Shown one piece after another: positions 20,935 through 28,636 of a DNA stretch of 64,000 nucleotides (position 1 is the first letter of the stretch; the number at the start of each line of letters is the position of its first letter). The position numbers and the translations under genes were made by a program. Source of the stretch: Paramicrobacterium chengjingii (lineage in GTDB: Bacteria; Actinomycetota; Actinomycetes; Actinomycetales; Microbacteriaceae); assembly GCF_011751765.2 (NCBI RefSeq), contig NZ_CP061169.1, positions 1,488,001 to 1,552,000 on the forward strand. Direction: 5' to 3'. The notes beneath the pieces are model-generated. The model did not search any database and was not told where the DNA came from. It saw nothing but the letters and a program-made list of their open reading frames with translations.

Positions 20935-21228
20935 TCATTCTTGAGCGGGAACGAACGTGAGTTCCGCTTCTTGGTCTCGAATGCGTTTCTTTACGGTCGC
21001 GCGGTGTACAGAACCGGCGACGAGCGTTGTCGGGACGCGAGTTGACCAATTGTCGATCTTCACTTCAAAATCTCCGCCTTTTCCATCAACGTAAAGGGTG
21101 GTCGCCGTGATACCGTCACGCGACGTCCCGGGTCTCACAGTCGGCGGTGGTTGTGGTGGCGTCGAAGCTGGTATGTCGCATCGTGGCCCCCATTCTCGCA
21201 GTGATCGCATTCGGCCGGGTCGAGTCAA
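20935..21228 (-). CDS. Hypothetical small protein
   Basis: 97 residues if started at the first candidate; the true start may be later. I recognise no family. The C-terminal 55 residues look like a coherent beta-rich domain (TLYVDGKGGDFEVKIDNWS, then VAGSVHRATVKKRIRDQEAE). The N-terminal 40 are Pro/Arg-rich and may not be translated. It lies downstream of the methyltransferase gene on the same strand, overlapping its end by 4 bp, and converges on the small membrane protein. No ribosome-binding site is obvious. Confidence 0.4.
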   Translation of the reverse strand: MTRPGRMRSLREWGPRCDIPASTPPQPPPTVRPGTSRDGITATTLYVDGKGGDFEVKIDNWSTRVPTTLVAGSVHRATVKKRIRDQEAELTFVPAQE

Positions 21229-22064
21229 AAACGGTACAGCAGCACCCCGGCGTCACTCTTTGCGGCAAGGGCGGGAAACCAATTGAGCACTCGGCACGCG
21301 ATACGCTGCCCGACCGGCATTCGTGCGACGTAGGGTGACGTGCTCAGCATCGATCTCTCTGCCAGTCGCAGGCGCGAGTCCCAGAGCTCGGGTGTTCGCG
21401 GATCATCGAACGCCGCCCCCATGTCAGGCATCAAGCCGATCGCCTTCATCGCCGTGATTTGTTTGAGGAGTCGGGCAGCGAGCGTCGTGTAGCCGTTCAG
21501 CCCAATCTCACCGGAAGGGAAATGGTCGATCAGTTGACGTACCAGGGTTCTCAAGCGGTCCTCCTGGATGAACGGAATGAAGCCGTCGGCGATGACAAAT
21601 ACCGGCCGACCGGTCGGCAACTCATCGACCCAGCTGCCCTCGGTCGCGTCGCCTCGCACCTCATGCACCGTTCCGGTCAAGGAACGAGGGGTCGACAATC
21701 GGGAACGGAAGCTCATGACGGCGTCGAAATCGACGTCATACCAATCGACCCCGTCAGGGGGTGAGACTCTCCGCGAGCGATCGTCGAGGCCGCATCCGAG
21801 GTCGATCACGACGGCATCTGGATGACGCCGAATGAAGTCCCGACACCAATCATCGAGCTGCTTGCCGCGAATCGCGACCGTGAACTTCTCTTTCACCGGC
21901 ATCCGGAGCGCGTCGAAGTCGTAGTCGACTCCGTCGAGAACACGCACAGACCAGAAGTCATCCAGGATCGGTTCACGCGAGTCCGCATCACGGGCGCGCG
22001 AGACCACCGTGAGGTAGATGGTCTTCTCAACGGGGGTGAGATCGGGCGCGGTGACTCTGTTCAT
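21225..22064 (-). CDS. SAM-dependent O-methyltransferase of the leucine carboxyl methyltransferase / TcmP-like family
   Basis: 279 residues from ATG at 22064, which overlaps the tetR stop in an ATGA junction. The SAM-binding motif I is VVIDLGCGLDDRS, followed by the acidic VDWYDVDFDAVMSFR and the typical VFVIADGFIPFIQED. The N-terminus LTPVEKTIYLTVVSRARD matches the LCM/TcmP family, whose members methylate small-molecule hydroxyl or carboxyl groups, including polyketides. The substrate is unknown. It is co-transcribed behind its own TetR regulator. Confidence 0.87.
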   Translation of the reverse strand: MNRVTAPDLTPVEKTIYLTVVSRARDADSREPILDDFWSVRVLDGVDYDFDALRMPVKEKFTVAIRGKQLDDWCRDFIRRHPDAVVIDLGCGLDDRSRRVSPPDGVDWYDVDFDAVMSFRSRLSTPRSLTGTVHEVRGDATEGSWVDELPTGRPVFVIADGFIPFIQEDRLRTLVRQLIDHFPSGEIGLNGYTTLAARLLKQITAMKAIGLMPDMGAAFDDPRTPELWDSRLRLAERSMLSTSPYVARMPVGQRIACRVLNWFPALAAKSDAGVLLYRF

Positions 22065-22714
22065 CGGGCGTCTCCCTGCTCGACCAGGCCGTCCGCGACG
22101 AACCCGGAGACAAATTCCCACTCGGCCGTTTGCGCAACGGGGCTGCCATGTCTCGACAGGGAGGCGAAGTGGGTATGCGGCACGTCGAACGTCATCGCGA
22201 GCTGAACAGCGGGCGACGGCGTCGATCGGATCCAACCGTGCTCGGCGGCATCCTCAAACAAAGCGAGCAGAGTCGAGCCCGGCTCGTCGATGGAGTCGAG
22301 TGCGGCCTGACGAAAGGCAACCCACCCGGAGGCCCGCTCCCAGTGCAGTATCGCCGCAGCCTTGGGATGCTGCACCAAGAAGGCGATGTTGACTTCCACG
22401 AGCCGTCGCACGAGCTCGTGGAACTGCGCCGAAGAGCGCGGCTTATCCGTCGACGTCACACGGGCGACAAATGTGGCGCGCGTAGCGGAGGCATCCTGGC
22501 GAACCCTCTCCAACACGGCTGCATAGAGCCCTGCTTTGTCGTCGAACCGCTGGAAGAGCAGGGCCTTGTTTGTGCCTGAATCGAGAGCTATGCGGTCGAC
22601 CCGTGCGCCCGAGAAACCGCTTTTGGCGAACTCTGTCTGCGCGGTTTCGAGAATCTGAGCCGTCGTGCGGGCAGCATTCCTGGTGCGGCGAGGCCGAGAG
22701 AGTTGATTCGTCAC
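22061..22714 (-). CDS. TetR-family transcriptional repressor
   Basis: 217 residues, GTG start. The N-terminal HTH is typical (TAQILETAQTEFAKSGFSG, then VDRIALDSGTNKALLFQRF). The C-terminal ligand domain is Trp/His-containing and unassigned. It is translationally coupled to the downstream methyltransferase (ATGA overlap). A perfect palindrome immediately upstream overlaps the ribosome-binding site and is its probable operator, so the pair is expected to be self-repressed until an inducer binds. Confidence 0.92.
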   Translation of the reverse strand: MTNQLSRPRRTRNAARTTAQILETAQTEFAKSGFSGARVDRIALDSGTNKALLFQRFDDKAGLYAAVLERVRQDASATRATFVARVTSTDKPRSSAQFHELVRRLVEVNIAFLVQHPKAAAILHWERASGWVAFRQAALDSIDEPGSTLLALFEDAAEHGWIRSTPSPAVQLAMTFDVPHTHFASLSRHGSPVAQTAEWEFVSGFVADGLVEQGDAR

Positions 22715-22720
22715 ATCATC

Positions 22721-22750
22721 TCCTAATAAGTAACCAGTTACTTATTAGGA
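22721..22750. promoter_or_regulatory. Perfect palindromic operator for the TetR regulator
   Basis: Two 14-bp arms (22721-22734 and 22737-22750) are exact reverse complements around a CA spacer; the right arm reads GTTACTTATTAGGA. The site is AT-rich in a GC-rich genome, begins 6 bp upstream of the tetR GTG, and its left arm contains the gene's AGGAG ribosome-binding site. Binding here would block translation initiation or the promoter. Confidence 0.85.
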
Positions 22751-22913
22751 TCCCTCTCTTCTCCGCTTTCGTCAATCCGAGAGCGGATCGAACGGCGTGG
22801 TATGACAGGTCTTTTCGTCTCATACGCTGCGTGTGTTGTGACGTGAGCGCTTCGACGAGCCGACGCCGGCAGTTGCGCATCACGCGCGAGCCTGCGGTAT
22901 TCTGAGTTCGTGC

Positions 22914-22986
22914 GCCTCCGTAGCTCAGGGGATAGAGCAGGAGCCTTCTAATCTCTTGGTCGCAGGTTCGAATCCTGCCGGGGGCA
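22914..22986 (+). tRNA. tRNA-Arg (anticodon TCT)
   Basis: The acceptor arm GCCTCCG pairs with CGGGGGC (one T-G pair), the D arm is GCTC/GAGC, and the T arm GCAGG/CCTGC holds TTCGAAT. The anticodon loop CTTCTAA gives TCT, which reads AGA/AGG. The anticodon stem GGAGC/TCTCT has one mismatch (C-T) next to the loop and one G-T pair. CCA is not encoded (ACA follows). A candidate promoter (TTGCGC, TATTCT) is at 22873-22903. Confidence 0.93.
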
Positions 22987-23029
22987 CAGAGAACCATCGG
23001 CCCGACGGCCAGAAATGTGAGAACCTTCC

Positions 23030-23830
23030 GTGACTGATCAGCCGGACGCTGTCTCGTCGACGTACGCGACAGCCGAGACGACAGCGCAGTTCGCCGAGAA
23101 CATTCGCGACGTGCGCACTCGAATCGATGTCGCGGCCCAACGGGCAGGGCGAAGCTCAGCGGATGTGCGCCTTCTCCCGGTGTCGAAGACGGTGCCCGAA
23201 GAACGGATCCGGCTCGCCGTCGAGGCGGGCGCGACATTCCTCGGCGAGAACAAGGTGCAAGAAGCCTTGCGCAAGTCCGAGAACCTCGCCGACATTGTGG
23301 AGCTCGATTGGGCGGTGATCGGCCATCTGCAGACGAACAAGGCAAAGTACGTTGCCCGATTTGCCGCGGAGTTCCACGCGCTTGACAGCATGCGCCTCGC
23401 CGAGGCTCTGCAGCGCCGGCTCGACATCGAAGATCGCACTCTCGAGGTGTACGTACAGGTGAATACCTCGGGTGAACAGAGCAAGTTCGGGCTCGAGCCT
23501 GCGGATGCCGAGGGTTTCGTGCGCGAGCTGGCATCCTTCGATCGTCTGAATGTTGCCGGCTTCATGACGCTCGCCGTATTCAGCTCAGACGAAGAACGTG
23601 TGCGAAGGTGTTTCACCGTCTTGCGTGAACTTCGTGATCGGGTGTGCGCAGAGGCACCGGGTGGGTTGCAACCCCACGGCCTCTCGATGGGAATGTCGGG
23701 AGACTTCGAGGCGGCCATCGATGAGGGCGCAACAACGGTGCGTGTCGGTCAGGCCATCTTCGGCTCCCGTGCCCTCCCTGACAGCTATTACTGGCCGACG
23801 GGAACGGGCGACTTAGAGGGCTCCGCATGA
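23030..23830 (+). CDS. yggS: YggS/PLPBP-family pyridoxal phosphate homeostasis protein
   Basis: 266 residues, GTG start. This is the single-domain alanine-racemase-like TIM barrel that binds PLP: the lysine is in LLPVSKTVPEE, and the family signatures FLGENKVQEA, IGHLQTNKAK and GMSGDFEAAI are present. It has no known catalytic activity and buffers PLP. The next gene, overlapping by 4 bp, encodes a pyridoxal kinase, so the pair forms a small vitamin B6 operon. In many actinobacteria yggS lies between ftsZ and sepF, but not here. Confidence 0.94.
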   Translation: MTDQPDAVSSTYATAETTAQFAENIRDVRTRIDVAAQRAGRSSADVRLLPVSKTVPEERIRLAVEAGATFLGENKVQEALRKSENLADIVELDWAVIGHLQTNKAKYVARFAAEFHALDSMRLAEALQRRLDIEDRTLEVYVQVNTSGEQSKFGLEPADAEGFVRELASFDRLNVAGFMTLAVFSSDEERVRRCFTVLRELRDRVCAEAPGGLQPHGLSMGMSGDFEAAIDEGATTVRVGQAIFGSRALPDSYYWPTGTGDLEGSA

Positions 23831-24648
23831 CGGTTGAACCCACGGTGCTCACGAGCGGCTGGGAGATGGACAGGCGCCCGGTGGACGCCGTGGTGATCAG
23901 CTCCCAGGTCACCTACGGGGCAGTCGGAAATGCGGCGACGGTCCGTGTGCTGACCGAAGCCGGACATCGCTGCGTTCACGTTCCGACAGTGATCCTCGGA
24001 ACGCTTCCGCATTACCCTCGGTTGCACGGCGGAGCACTTCCCGATGAGTGGCTCGTCGGCATCCTCGATGACCTTCTTGATTTGGATGCACTGCAATCAA
24101 CGAAGTATGTTCTGGTGGGCTACCTCGCTCACGCGGGACAGGCCCGAATTCTCGCAGAGTGGTTCACACGGCTCCGCACACGGGCGCCTCACGTTCAGCT
24201 CGTCGTCGACCCGGCGATGGGTGACGACGATGTCGGAATGTACACGGAGCCTGCTGTCGCCGAATCGTACGGCGTCCACCTGCTGCCGCTCGCCGTCGGA
24301 CTCACCCCCAACCGCTTCGAGCTCGGTCTCATGACGGATGCTGTCGTTGACACAGCGGCGTCCATCGAGGCTGCCGCTTTGCAATTGCTACCCGCTGGCG
24401 GGTGGGTGATCGTGACGAGTGTTGACGGCAGCAATGATGGCTCGGTGGGAAATCTCATCATCACTGCCGAGGCGACCACGCCGGTTGAACATGCGCGAAT
24501 CGAGACGAGGGCAAAGGGAGCGGGGGATATCTTCGCCGCAACGGTGATTGCGCGTCTTCTAGCCGGAGATTCGGTTGCTCGCGCGGCGGACGTTGCCGGG
24601 TCGGCGGTTGCACACGCCATTCAGCGCGCCGAGGGGCTACTCGACTGA
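23827..24648 (+). CDS. pdxY: Pyridoxal kinase (PdxY/PdxK type)
   Basis: 273 residues of the ribokinase superfamily. The N-terminal substrate strand VVISSQVTYGAVGNAATV and the C-terminal KGAGDIFAA, with catalytic Asp234, are both typical. YLAHAGQARILAEW and VDPAMGDDDVGMYT also match pyridoxal kinases. It phosphorylates pyridoxal (and pyridoxine) to PLP. The ATG overlaps the yggS stop (ATGA). The product is the cofactor buffered by YggS. Confidence 0.92.
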   Translation: MTVEPTVLTSGWEMDRRPVDAVVISSQVTYGAVGNAATVRVLTEAGHRCVHVPTVILGTLPHYPRLHGGALPDEWLVGILDDLLDLDALQSTKYVLVGYLAHAGQARILAEWFTRLRTRAPHVQLVVDPAMGDDDVGMYTEPAVAESYGVHLLPLAVGLTPNRFELGLMTDAVVDTAASIEAAALQLLPAGGWVIVTSVDGSNDGSVGNLIITAEATTPVEHARIETRAKGAGDIFAATVIARLLAGDSVARAADVAGSAVAHAIQRAEGLLD

Positions 24649-24650
24649 GG

Positions 24651-25025
24651 TCAGATTCGGCCGCGGAGCTTCTCGATAGCGCGTCGGTCTCGTTTCGTCG
24701 GCCGACCGGTTCCTGGATCTCGAACGACTGCGGCAGGGGCCTCGGTCTTCGCCGGCCGTGGGGGAGTGCTGTCGATCAGGCATTCGGCCGCCACGGCAGC
24801 CGAGACGCGCTTGACGATCGGCTTAGTCACGGTGACGATGCGTTCGTATCCGCTTCGCTTGATGCGAACTTCATCGCCCGGCTTGACGTGCTGCGCAGGC
24901 TTTGCACGGTCGCCGTTCACGCGAACGTGACCGCCCTTGCAGCCCGTTGTCGCCGCCGACCGCGTCTTTGCGAGTCGAACGGCCCAGAGCCAGCTGTCGA
25001 CACGCACGGAGCCTGAGGTTTCCAT
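24651..25025 (-). CDS. S4-domain RNA-binding protein (Hsp15/HslR-like)
   Basis: 124 residues from ATG at 25025. The S4 domain occupies residues 8-70 (VRVDSWLWAVRLAKTRSAA, then GHVRVNGDRAKPAQHVKPGD). The tail is basic (GRPTKRDRRAIEKLRGRI). Hsp15 in E. coli binds 50S subunits carrying nascent chains and helps to recycle stalled ribosomes. A longer upstream frame to 25226 is Ser/Arg-rich, overlaps the SGNH gene, and is not believed. It converges on pdxY with a 2-bp gap. Confidence 0.9.
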   Translation of the reverse strand: METSGSVRVDSWLWAVRLAKTRSAATTGCKGGHVRVNGDRAKPAQHVKPGDEVRIKRSGYERIVTVTKPIVKRVSAAVAAECLIDSTPPRPAKTEAPAAVVRDPGTGRPTKRDRRAIEKLRGRI

Positions 25026-25035
25026 TGCCACGAGT

Positions 25036-25893
25036 CTAGGCGGCAGCATCCGCAATCGCCGAGAGAACGACGTCTGCGGTGAACTGCGACCCTGCGGTGT
25101 TGGGATGCAGCCGATCGTCGAACAGAAGCTGATCGAGATTGTCTGACTCAAGATAGGCGTCGTAGACGTTGATGAGCAGCACATTGCTGAGCGGCTGCGC
25201 CCATTCAGTGATTCCCGTGACAACATTCTCGAACGGTTCCTTCCACCGATCGAATCGTGGGTTCTCCAAAATCACCGCATAGCCGATCGCCTCGTCCCAC
25301 CGAGCTTCGACTGCGGACATGAACGCCTGAATCTGAGGAGCGGCACTGTCAGGGTTGCGCACGTTATTGAGACCGTGATTGATGATCACGGCATCCGGCT
25401 GCTCGGGCATGAGCTGGTCGAGATGCTTCAGTGAGTACGCGGGGGTCTTGCCTGAAGCCGAACCGTTCCACACGATGATCGGGGCGCTCCCGGCACCGCC
25501 GTTAGCGCGAGACGTCAGATCGTATTTGTGGGTGCGCTCATTCCAGAAATGAATGACGAGAGGGCGTGACATCGACTCGGCCAGAGTGTGAAAGGCGCGA
25601 TCCACCCACTCTCCAGGGGCATTGCCGGTTGAGTCGCCGGCAACGGTAACGACGAACGGAGTGGTTGTGTCGTTGATTCTGCTCCATGCGTCACCGAACC
25701 GAACCGAGGCCAGCACTGCTGAGCCACCGGAACTCGGGTCTTGCTGGGCCACGGTAACCGAGGGGGAGTCCGATGGTTTCACTGTGGCAAACACCCCGGT
25801 GACTATGGATGCTGTCACGACGGCGCACGCGAGAATGGTGGCGATCTTCCAACGAATGGAGCGCGAGCTGTGTTCGGCATCCGTTCGAGGCAT
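25036..25893 (-). CDS. Secreted or membrane-anchored SGNH/GDSL hydrolase
   Basis: 285 residues from ATG at 25893. A single N-terminal hydrophobic helix (IATILACAVVTASIVTGVF, residues 18-36) acts as signal anchor. The SGNH blocks are present: VAGDSTGN with nucleophile Ser88, an Asn in INHGLNNV, and the C-terminal DDRLHPN supplying Asp and His. Such enzymes hydrolyse acyl or acetyl esters on lipids or polysaccharides. The substrate is unknown. It is 10 bp upstream of the S4 gene on the same strand, probably co-transcribed. Confidence 0.87.
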   Translation of the reverse strand: MPRTDAEHSSRSIRWKIATILACAVVTASIVTGVFATVKPSDSPSVTVAQQDPSSGGSAVLASVRFGDAWSRINDTTTPFVVTVAGDSTGNAPGEWVDRAFHTLAESMSRPLVIHFWNERTHKYDLTSRANGGAGSAPIIVWNGSASGKTPAYSLKHLDQLMPEQPDAVIINHGLNNVRNPDSAAPQIQAFMSAVEARWDEAIGYAVILENPRFDRWKEPFENVVTGITEWAQPLSNVLLINVYDAYLESDNLDQLLFDDRLHPNTAGSQFTADVVLSAIADAAA

Positions 25894-26003
25894 GCATATA
25901 GGGTACGCACGCGCGAGCGGTTTCCCCGAATTGAGAATCACCCTTGTTTGGGGGACGCGCGCGCATTGAGGAGTTCATGAGACATGATCGCTAAACTCGC
26001 AAC

Positions 26004-26621
26004 GTGGGCAAATCGAGTGGCGACGAGGTGAGCGATCGCATTGTGACGCTTCCCAACCTGCTGAGTTTTCTGCGGCTGGGGCTCGTCCCGGTGTTCCTCA
26101 TTCTTCTAGTCGAGGGCAACGATGTCGCCGCGCTGATCGTGCTCGGTGTCTCCGGACTCACTGATTTTCTCGACGGGTTTCTCGCACGTCGACTGAACCA
26201 AGTGACCCGGCTTGGGCAGATTCTCGACCCAGCCGCAGATCGGTTGTACATTGTCGCGGCGTTGCTCGGCCTCGGATGGCGCGACCTAATTCCCTTTTGG
26301 CTGGCAGTCGTGATCATCGCCCGCGACGTCATGCTTCTCGTGCTCGGGGCGGTTCTCGCCAAGCACGGCATCGGAGCTTTGCCCGTCGTGAAGACCGGAA
26401 AGGCGGCGACCGCGGCTCTTTTCATTGGATTGCCGCTCCTGATGCTGTCGGCAGCAGTGCCCAGTATCGGAAATATTGCCCTTCCATTCGGTCTGGGTTT
26501 TTCGCTGCTCGGAGCCGTGCTGTACTGGGCGGCTGGAATCATTTACATTATTCAAACGCGACGAATGATTCTTAACCGGCCTGTTCCAGAGTCTGGTTCA
26601 TCAGATACGCTGGATATGTGA
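26004..26621 (+). CDS. pgsA: CDP-alcohol phosphatidyltransferase (PgsA-like)
   Basis: 205 residues. The family motif DGxxARxxxxxxxxGxxxDxxxD is intact, spanning LDGFLARRLNQ and LGQILDPAADR. About five membrane helices follow. The enzyme transfers a phosphatidyl group from CDP-diacylglycerol to an alcohol such as glycerol-3-phosphate, inositol phosphate or glycerophospholipid head groups; which one cannot be decided here. GTG at 26004 is used; GTG at 26028 is an alternative. The stop is directly followed by the ribosome-binding site of garA, so the two are coupled. Confidence 0.87.
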   Translation: MGKSSGDEVSDRIVTLPNLLSFLRLGLVPVFLILLVEGNDVAALIVLGVSGLTDFLDGFLARRLNQVTRLGQILDPAADRLYIVAALLGLGWRDLIPFWLAVVIIARDVMLLVLGAVLAKHGIGALPVVKTGKAATAALFIGLPLLMLSAAVPSIGNIALPFGLGFSLLGAVLYWAAGIIYIIQTRRMILNRPVPESGSSDTLDM

Positions 26622-26632
26622 GGAGGACTACG

Positions 26633-27142
26633 GTGCCCCAACCCGAAAACAATTTCCCTATGACCAGTGTCATCAAGCGCGGTTCGTCGCCCGATGAGCA
26701 ATCTGGTGGTGGGCTCAATGACACGACCGTCGGCTACGGCGAAGACTTCAGCAACGCACTAGCTGGCCTCGATGCCTCGGTTTCCCGAGAGGAGCAGGAG
26801 GCAATCGCGGCGCTGCCGTCAGGCTCTGCGCTGCTCGTCGTGCAACGTGGACCGAATTCGGGAGCACGTTTTCTTCTCGATTCCGATGTCGCTACAGTTG
26901 GTCGTCACCCCGAGGCAGATATCTTTCTCGATGACGTGACAGTCTCTCGCCGCCACGCCGAGTTTCATCGGTCAGGAAGCACTTTTGAGATCAGAGACCT
27001 CAATTCGCTTAATGGAACCTACTTTGACGGCGTGCGGATAGACACCGCGCTGTTGTCAGACGGTGCGGAAGTACAGGTGGGAAAGTACCGCCTCACCTTC
27101 TATGCATCGCGTCGTGATCTGCGAACGTCGACTGGAAGCTAG
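26633..27142 (+). CDS. garA: FHA-domain regulator, GarA/OdhI-like
   Basis: 169 residues from GTG at 26633, with AGGAGG at 26621-26626; an earlier in-frame GTG at 26618 overlaps the pgsA stop. The C-terminal FHA domain is clear (ATVGRHPEADIFLDD, SRRHAEFH, LNSLNGTYFDG). The N-terminal tail contains NDTTVGYGEDF, which resembles the phospho-threonine motif of GarA/OdhI, where kinase phosphorylation makes the tail fold onto the FHA domain and release 2-oxoglutarate dehydrogenase or glutamate enzymes. The ftsR gene follows with a 1-bp overlap, the same order as in corynebacteria. Confidence 0.88.
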   Translation: MPQPENNFPMTSVIKRGSSPDEQSGGGLNDTTVGYGEDFSNALAGLDASVSREEQEAIAALPSGSALLVVQRGPNSGARFLLDSDVATVGRHPEADIFLDDVTVSRRHAEFHRSGSTFEIRDLNSLNGTYFDGVRIDTALLSDGAEVQVGKYRLTFYASRRDLRTSTGS

Positions 27143-27843
27143 TGGCTGCGGGGGCGGCCAAGTCGCAGGCACCGGGGGCGCAACTCCTCAACATCGGACA
27201 GGTGCTCGCGCGATTGCGAACTGATTTTCCGGATCTCTCGAATTCGAAGCTCCGTTTTCTCGAAGAGCAGGGTCTCGTTTCACCGTCGAGAACGTCGAGC
27301 GGCTACCGCAAGTTCTGCATGAGCGATGTGGAACGTCTGCGGCTCATCCTGTCGATGCAGCGAGACCACTATTTGCCGTTGAAGGTGATTCGTTCGTATC
27401 TGTCAGAACTCGACGCAGGGCGGTCTCCGACATTCCCTGGTCTTCCTGATGGTGCGGCAACGCCGACGATCATTCCCGGCGGAAAGCGGTATAAGAAGAA
27501 CGAACTTCTTCGTGAAGCACAGTCGCCGCCGTCACTTTTGGCAGAAGCCGTGTCGGCGTCATTGATCCAGCCGGGGGAGTCATTCGGCGACGATGCACTG
27601 ACAATGCTCACGTCGCTTGTCGCGCTTCAGAAGTGCGGAATTGAGCCCCGGCATCTGCGAGGCTTCCGAACTGCCGCTGCGCGCGAGGTAGATCTCATCG
27701 AGAGCGCTCTGCGGCCCATGGTGCGGCGCCGCGACACGGCGAGCAGAGCGCGCGCGGCGGAACTCGCTGGTGATATTGCCGTCAATCTGGAATCCGTGCG
27801 GGCAAGTCTTGTGCGATCGGCACTAGGTCGAATCACTTCCTAG
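27142..27843 (+). CDS. ftsR: FtsR-like MerR-family transcriptional regulator
   Basis: 233 residues, GTG overlapping the garA TAG. The N-terminal winged HTH of MerR type (LLNIGQVLARLRTDFPDLS, then LRFLEEQGLVSPSRTSSGYR) is followed by a helical C-terminal domain. In Corynebacterium glutamicum, FtsR next to odhI activates ftsZ. The synteny here makes an orthologous role likely. The ftsZ promoter region lies 31 kb away in this same window. Confidence 0.88.
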   Translation: MAAGAAKSQAPGAQLLNIGQVLARLRTDFPDLSNSKLRFLEEQGLVSPSRTSSGYRKFCMSDVERLRLILSMQRDHYLPLKVIRSYLSELDAGRSPTFPGLPDGAATPTIIPGGKRYKKNELLREAQSPPSLLAEAVSASLIQPGESFGDDALTMLTSLVALQKCGIEPRHLRGFRTAAAREVDLIESALRPMVRRRDTASRARAAELAGDIAVNLESVRASLVRSALGRITS

Positions 27844-27980
27844 GCTTAGACTGTCGTCACAACAACTCCTGAACCCGACACGCCGATCTTGTTGAGGCGA
27901 ATGTCGAACGGAACCTGACTGTGAGTCGATAGCGTAGGGAGTACGCACAGTTTTACGTGCGGAAGGAGCAAGGGAGAACG

Positions 27981-28526
27981 ATGAGCGAATTGAGCCGCGA
28001 CGACACCGCTCGCTATGACCTTGGTCTCCTCTTTACCGACGGACTCCCAGATCTCGACGCCGACGCTGGCTATCGTGGCGCAGTGGCGGCACGCGCTGCG
28101 GGCATCAGCTACCGTCAGCTGGACTACTGGGCGCGCACCGGACTCGTCGAACCCACCGTACGCAGTGCATCAGGTTCGGGCACGCAGCGCCTGTACGGCT
28201 TTCGTGACATTCTCGTGCTCAAACTGGTAAAACGTCTTCTCGATACAGGAATTTCGCTTCAGCAGATTCGCACAGCGGTCAATCAACTGCACGCCGCCGG
28301 CGTTCACGATCTGGCACAGACGACCCTCATGAGTGATGGCGCAAGCGTCTACATGTGCACGTCAAACGATGAGGTCATCGACCTCGTCAGCCGCGGCCAG
28401 GGAGTGTTCGGCATCGCGGTCGGCAAGGTACTGCGCGAGGTCGAGACAACTCTCGTCGATTTTGACCCCCAGGCACCTGACCCCATGGACGAGCTCGCTG
28501 CTCGCCGCGCTGCACGGAGCGCCTAA
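27981..28526 (+). CDS. MerR-family HTH transcriptional regulator
   Basis: 181 residues from ATG at 27981, with AAGGGAG upstream. The MerR HTH is clear (GYRGAVAARAAGISYRQLD, YWARTGLVEPTVR, LYGFRDILVLKLVKRLL). The C-terminal half (SDGASVYMCTSNDEVIDLV) is the conserved domain seen in the second MerR gene that follows ftsR in many actinobacteria. The bifunctional-nuclease gene often found between the two is absent; the 137-bp gap contains only a promoter-like region. Target unknown. Confidence 0.88.
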   Translation: MSELSRDDTARYDLGLLFTDGLPDLDADAGYRGAVAARAAGISYRQLDYWARTGLVEPTVRSASGSGTQRLYGFRDILVLKLVKRLLDTGISLQQIRTAVNQLHAAGVHDLAQTTLMSDGASVYMCTSNDEVIDLVSRGQGVFGIAVGKVLREVETTLVDFDPQAPDPMDELAARRAARSA

Positions 28527-28636
28527 GCGCTGTTTCCACGCACCTCTGCGAGCCGTCGAGGACGCTAAAGCGGCCCGAACGATGATGTCGTTAACGCCGA
28601 CGGGTGTGCGCGGTGCGCGCAACCCGAGACGCCACG

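Noticed and set aside
20355..22986. Integrated element between tRNA-His and tRNA-Arg
   Set aside because: No integrase, no repeated tRNA 3' end and no composition change were seen; only ordinary small genes lie between.
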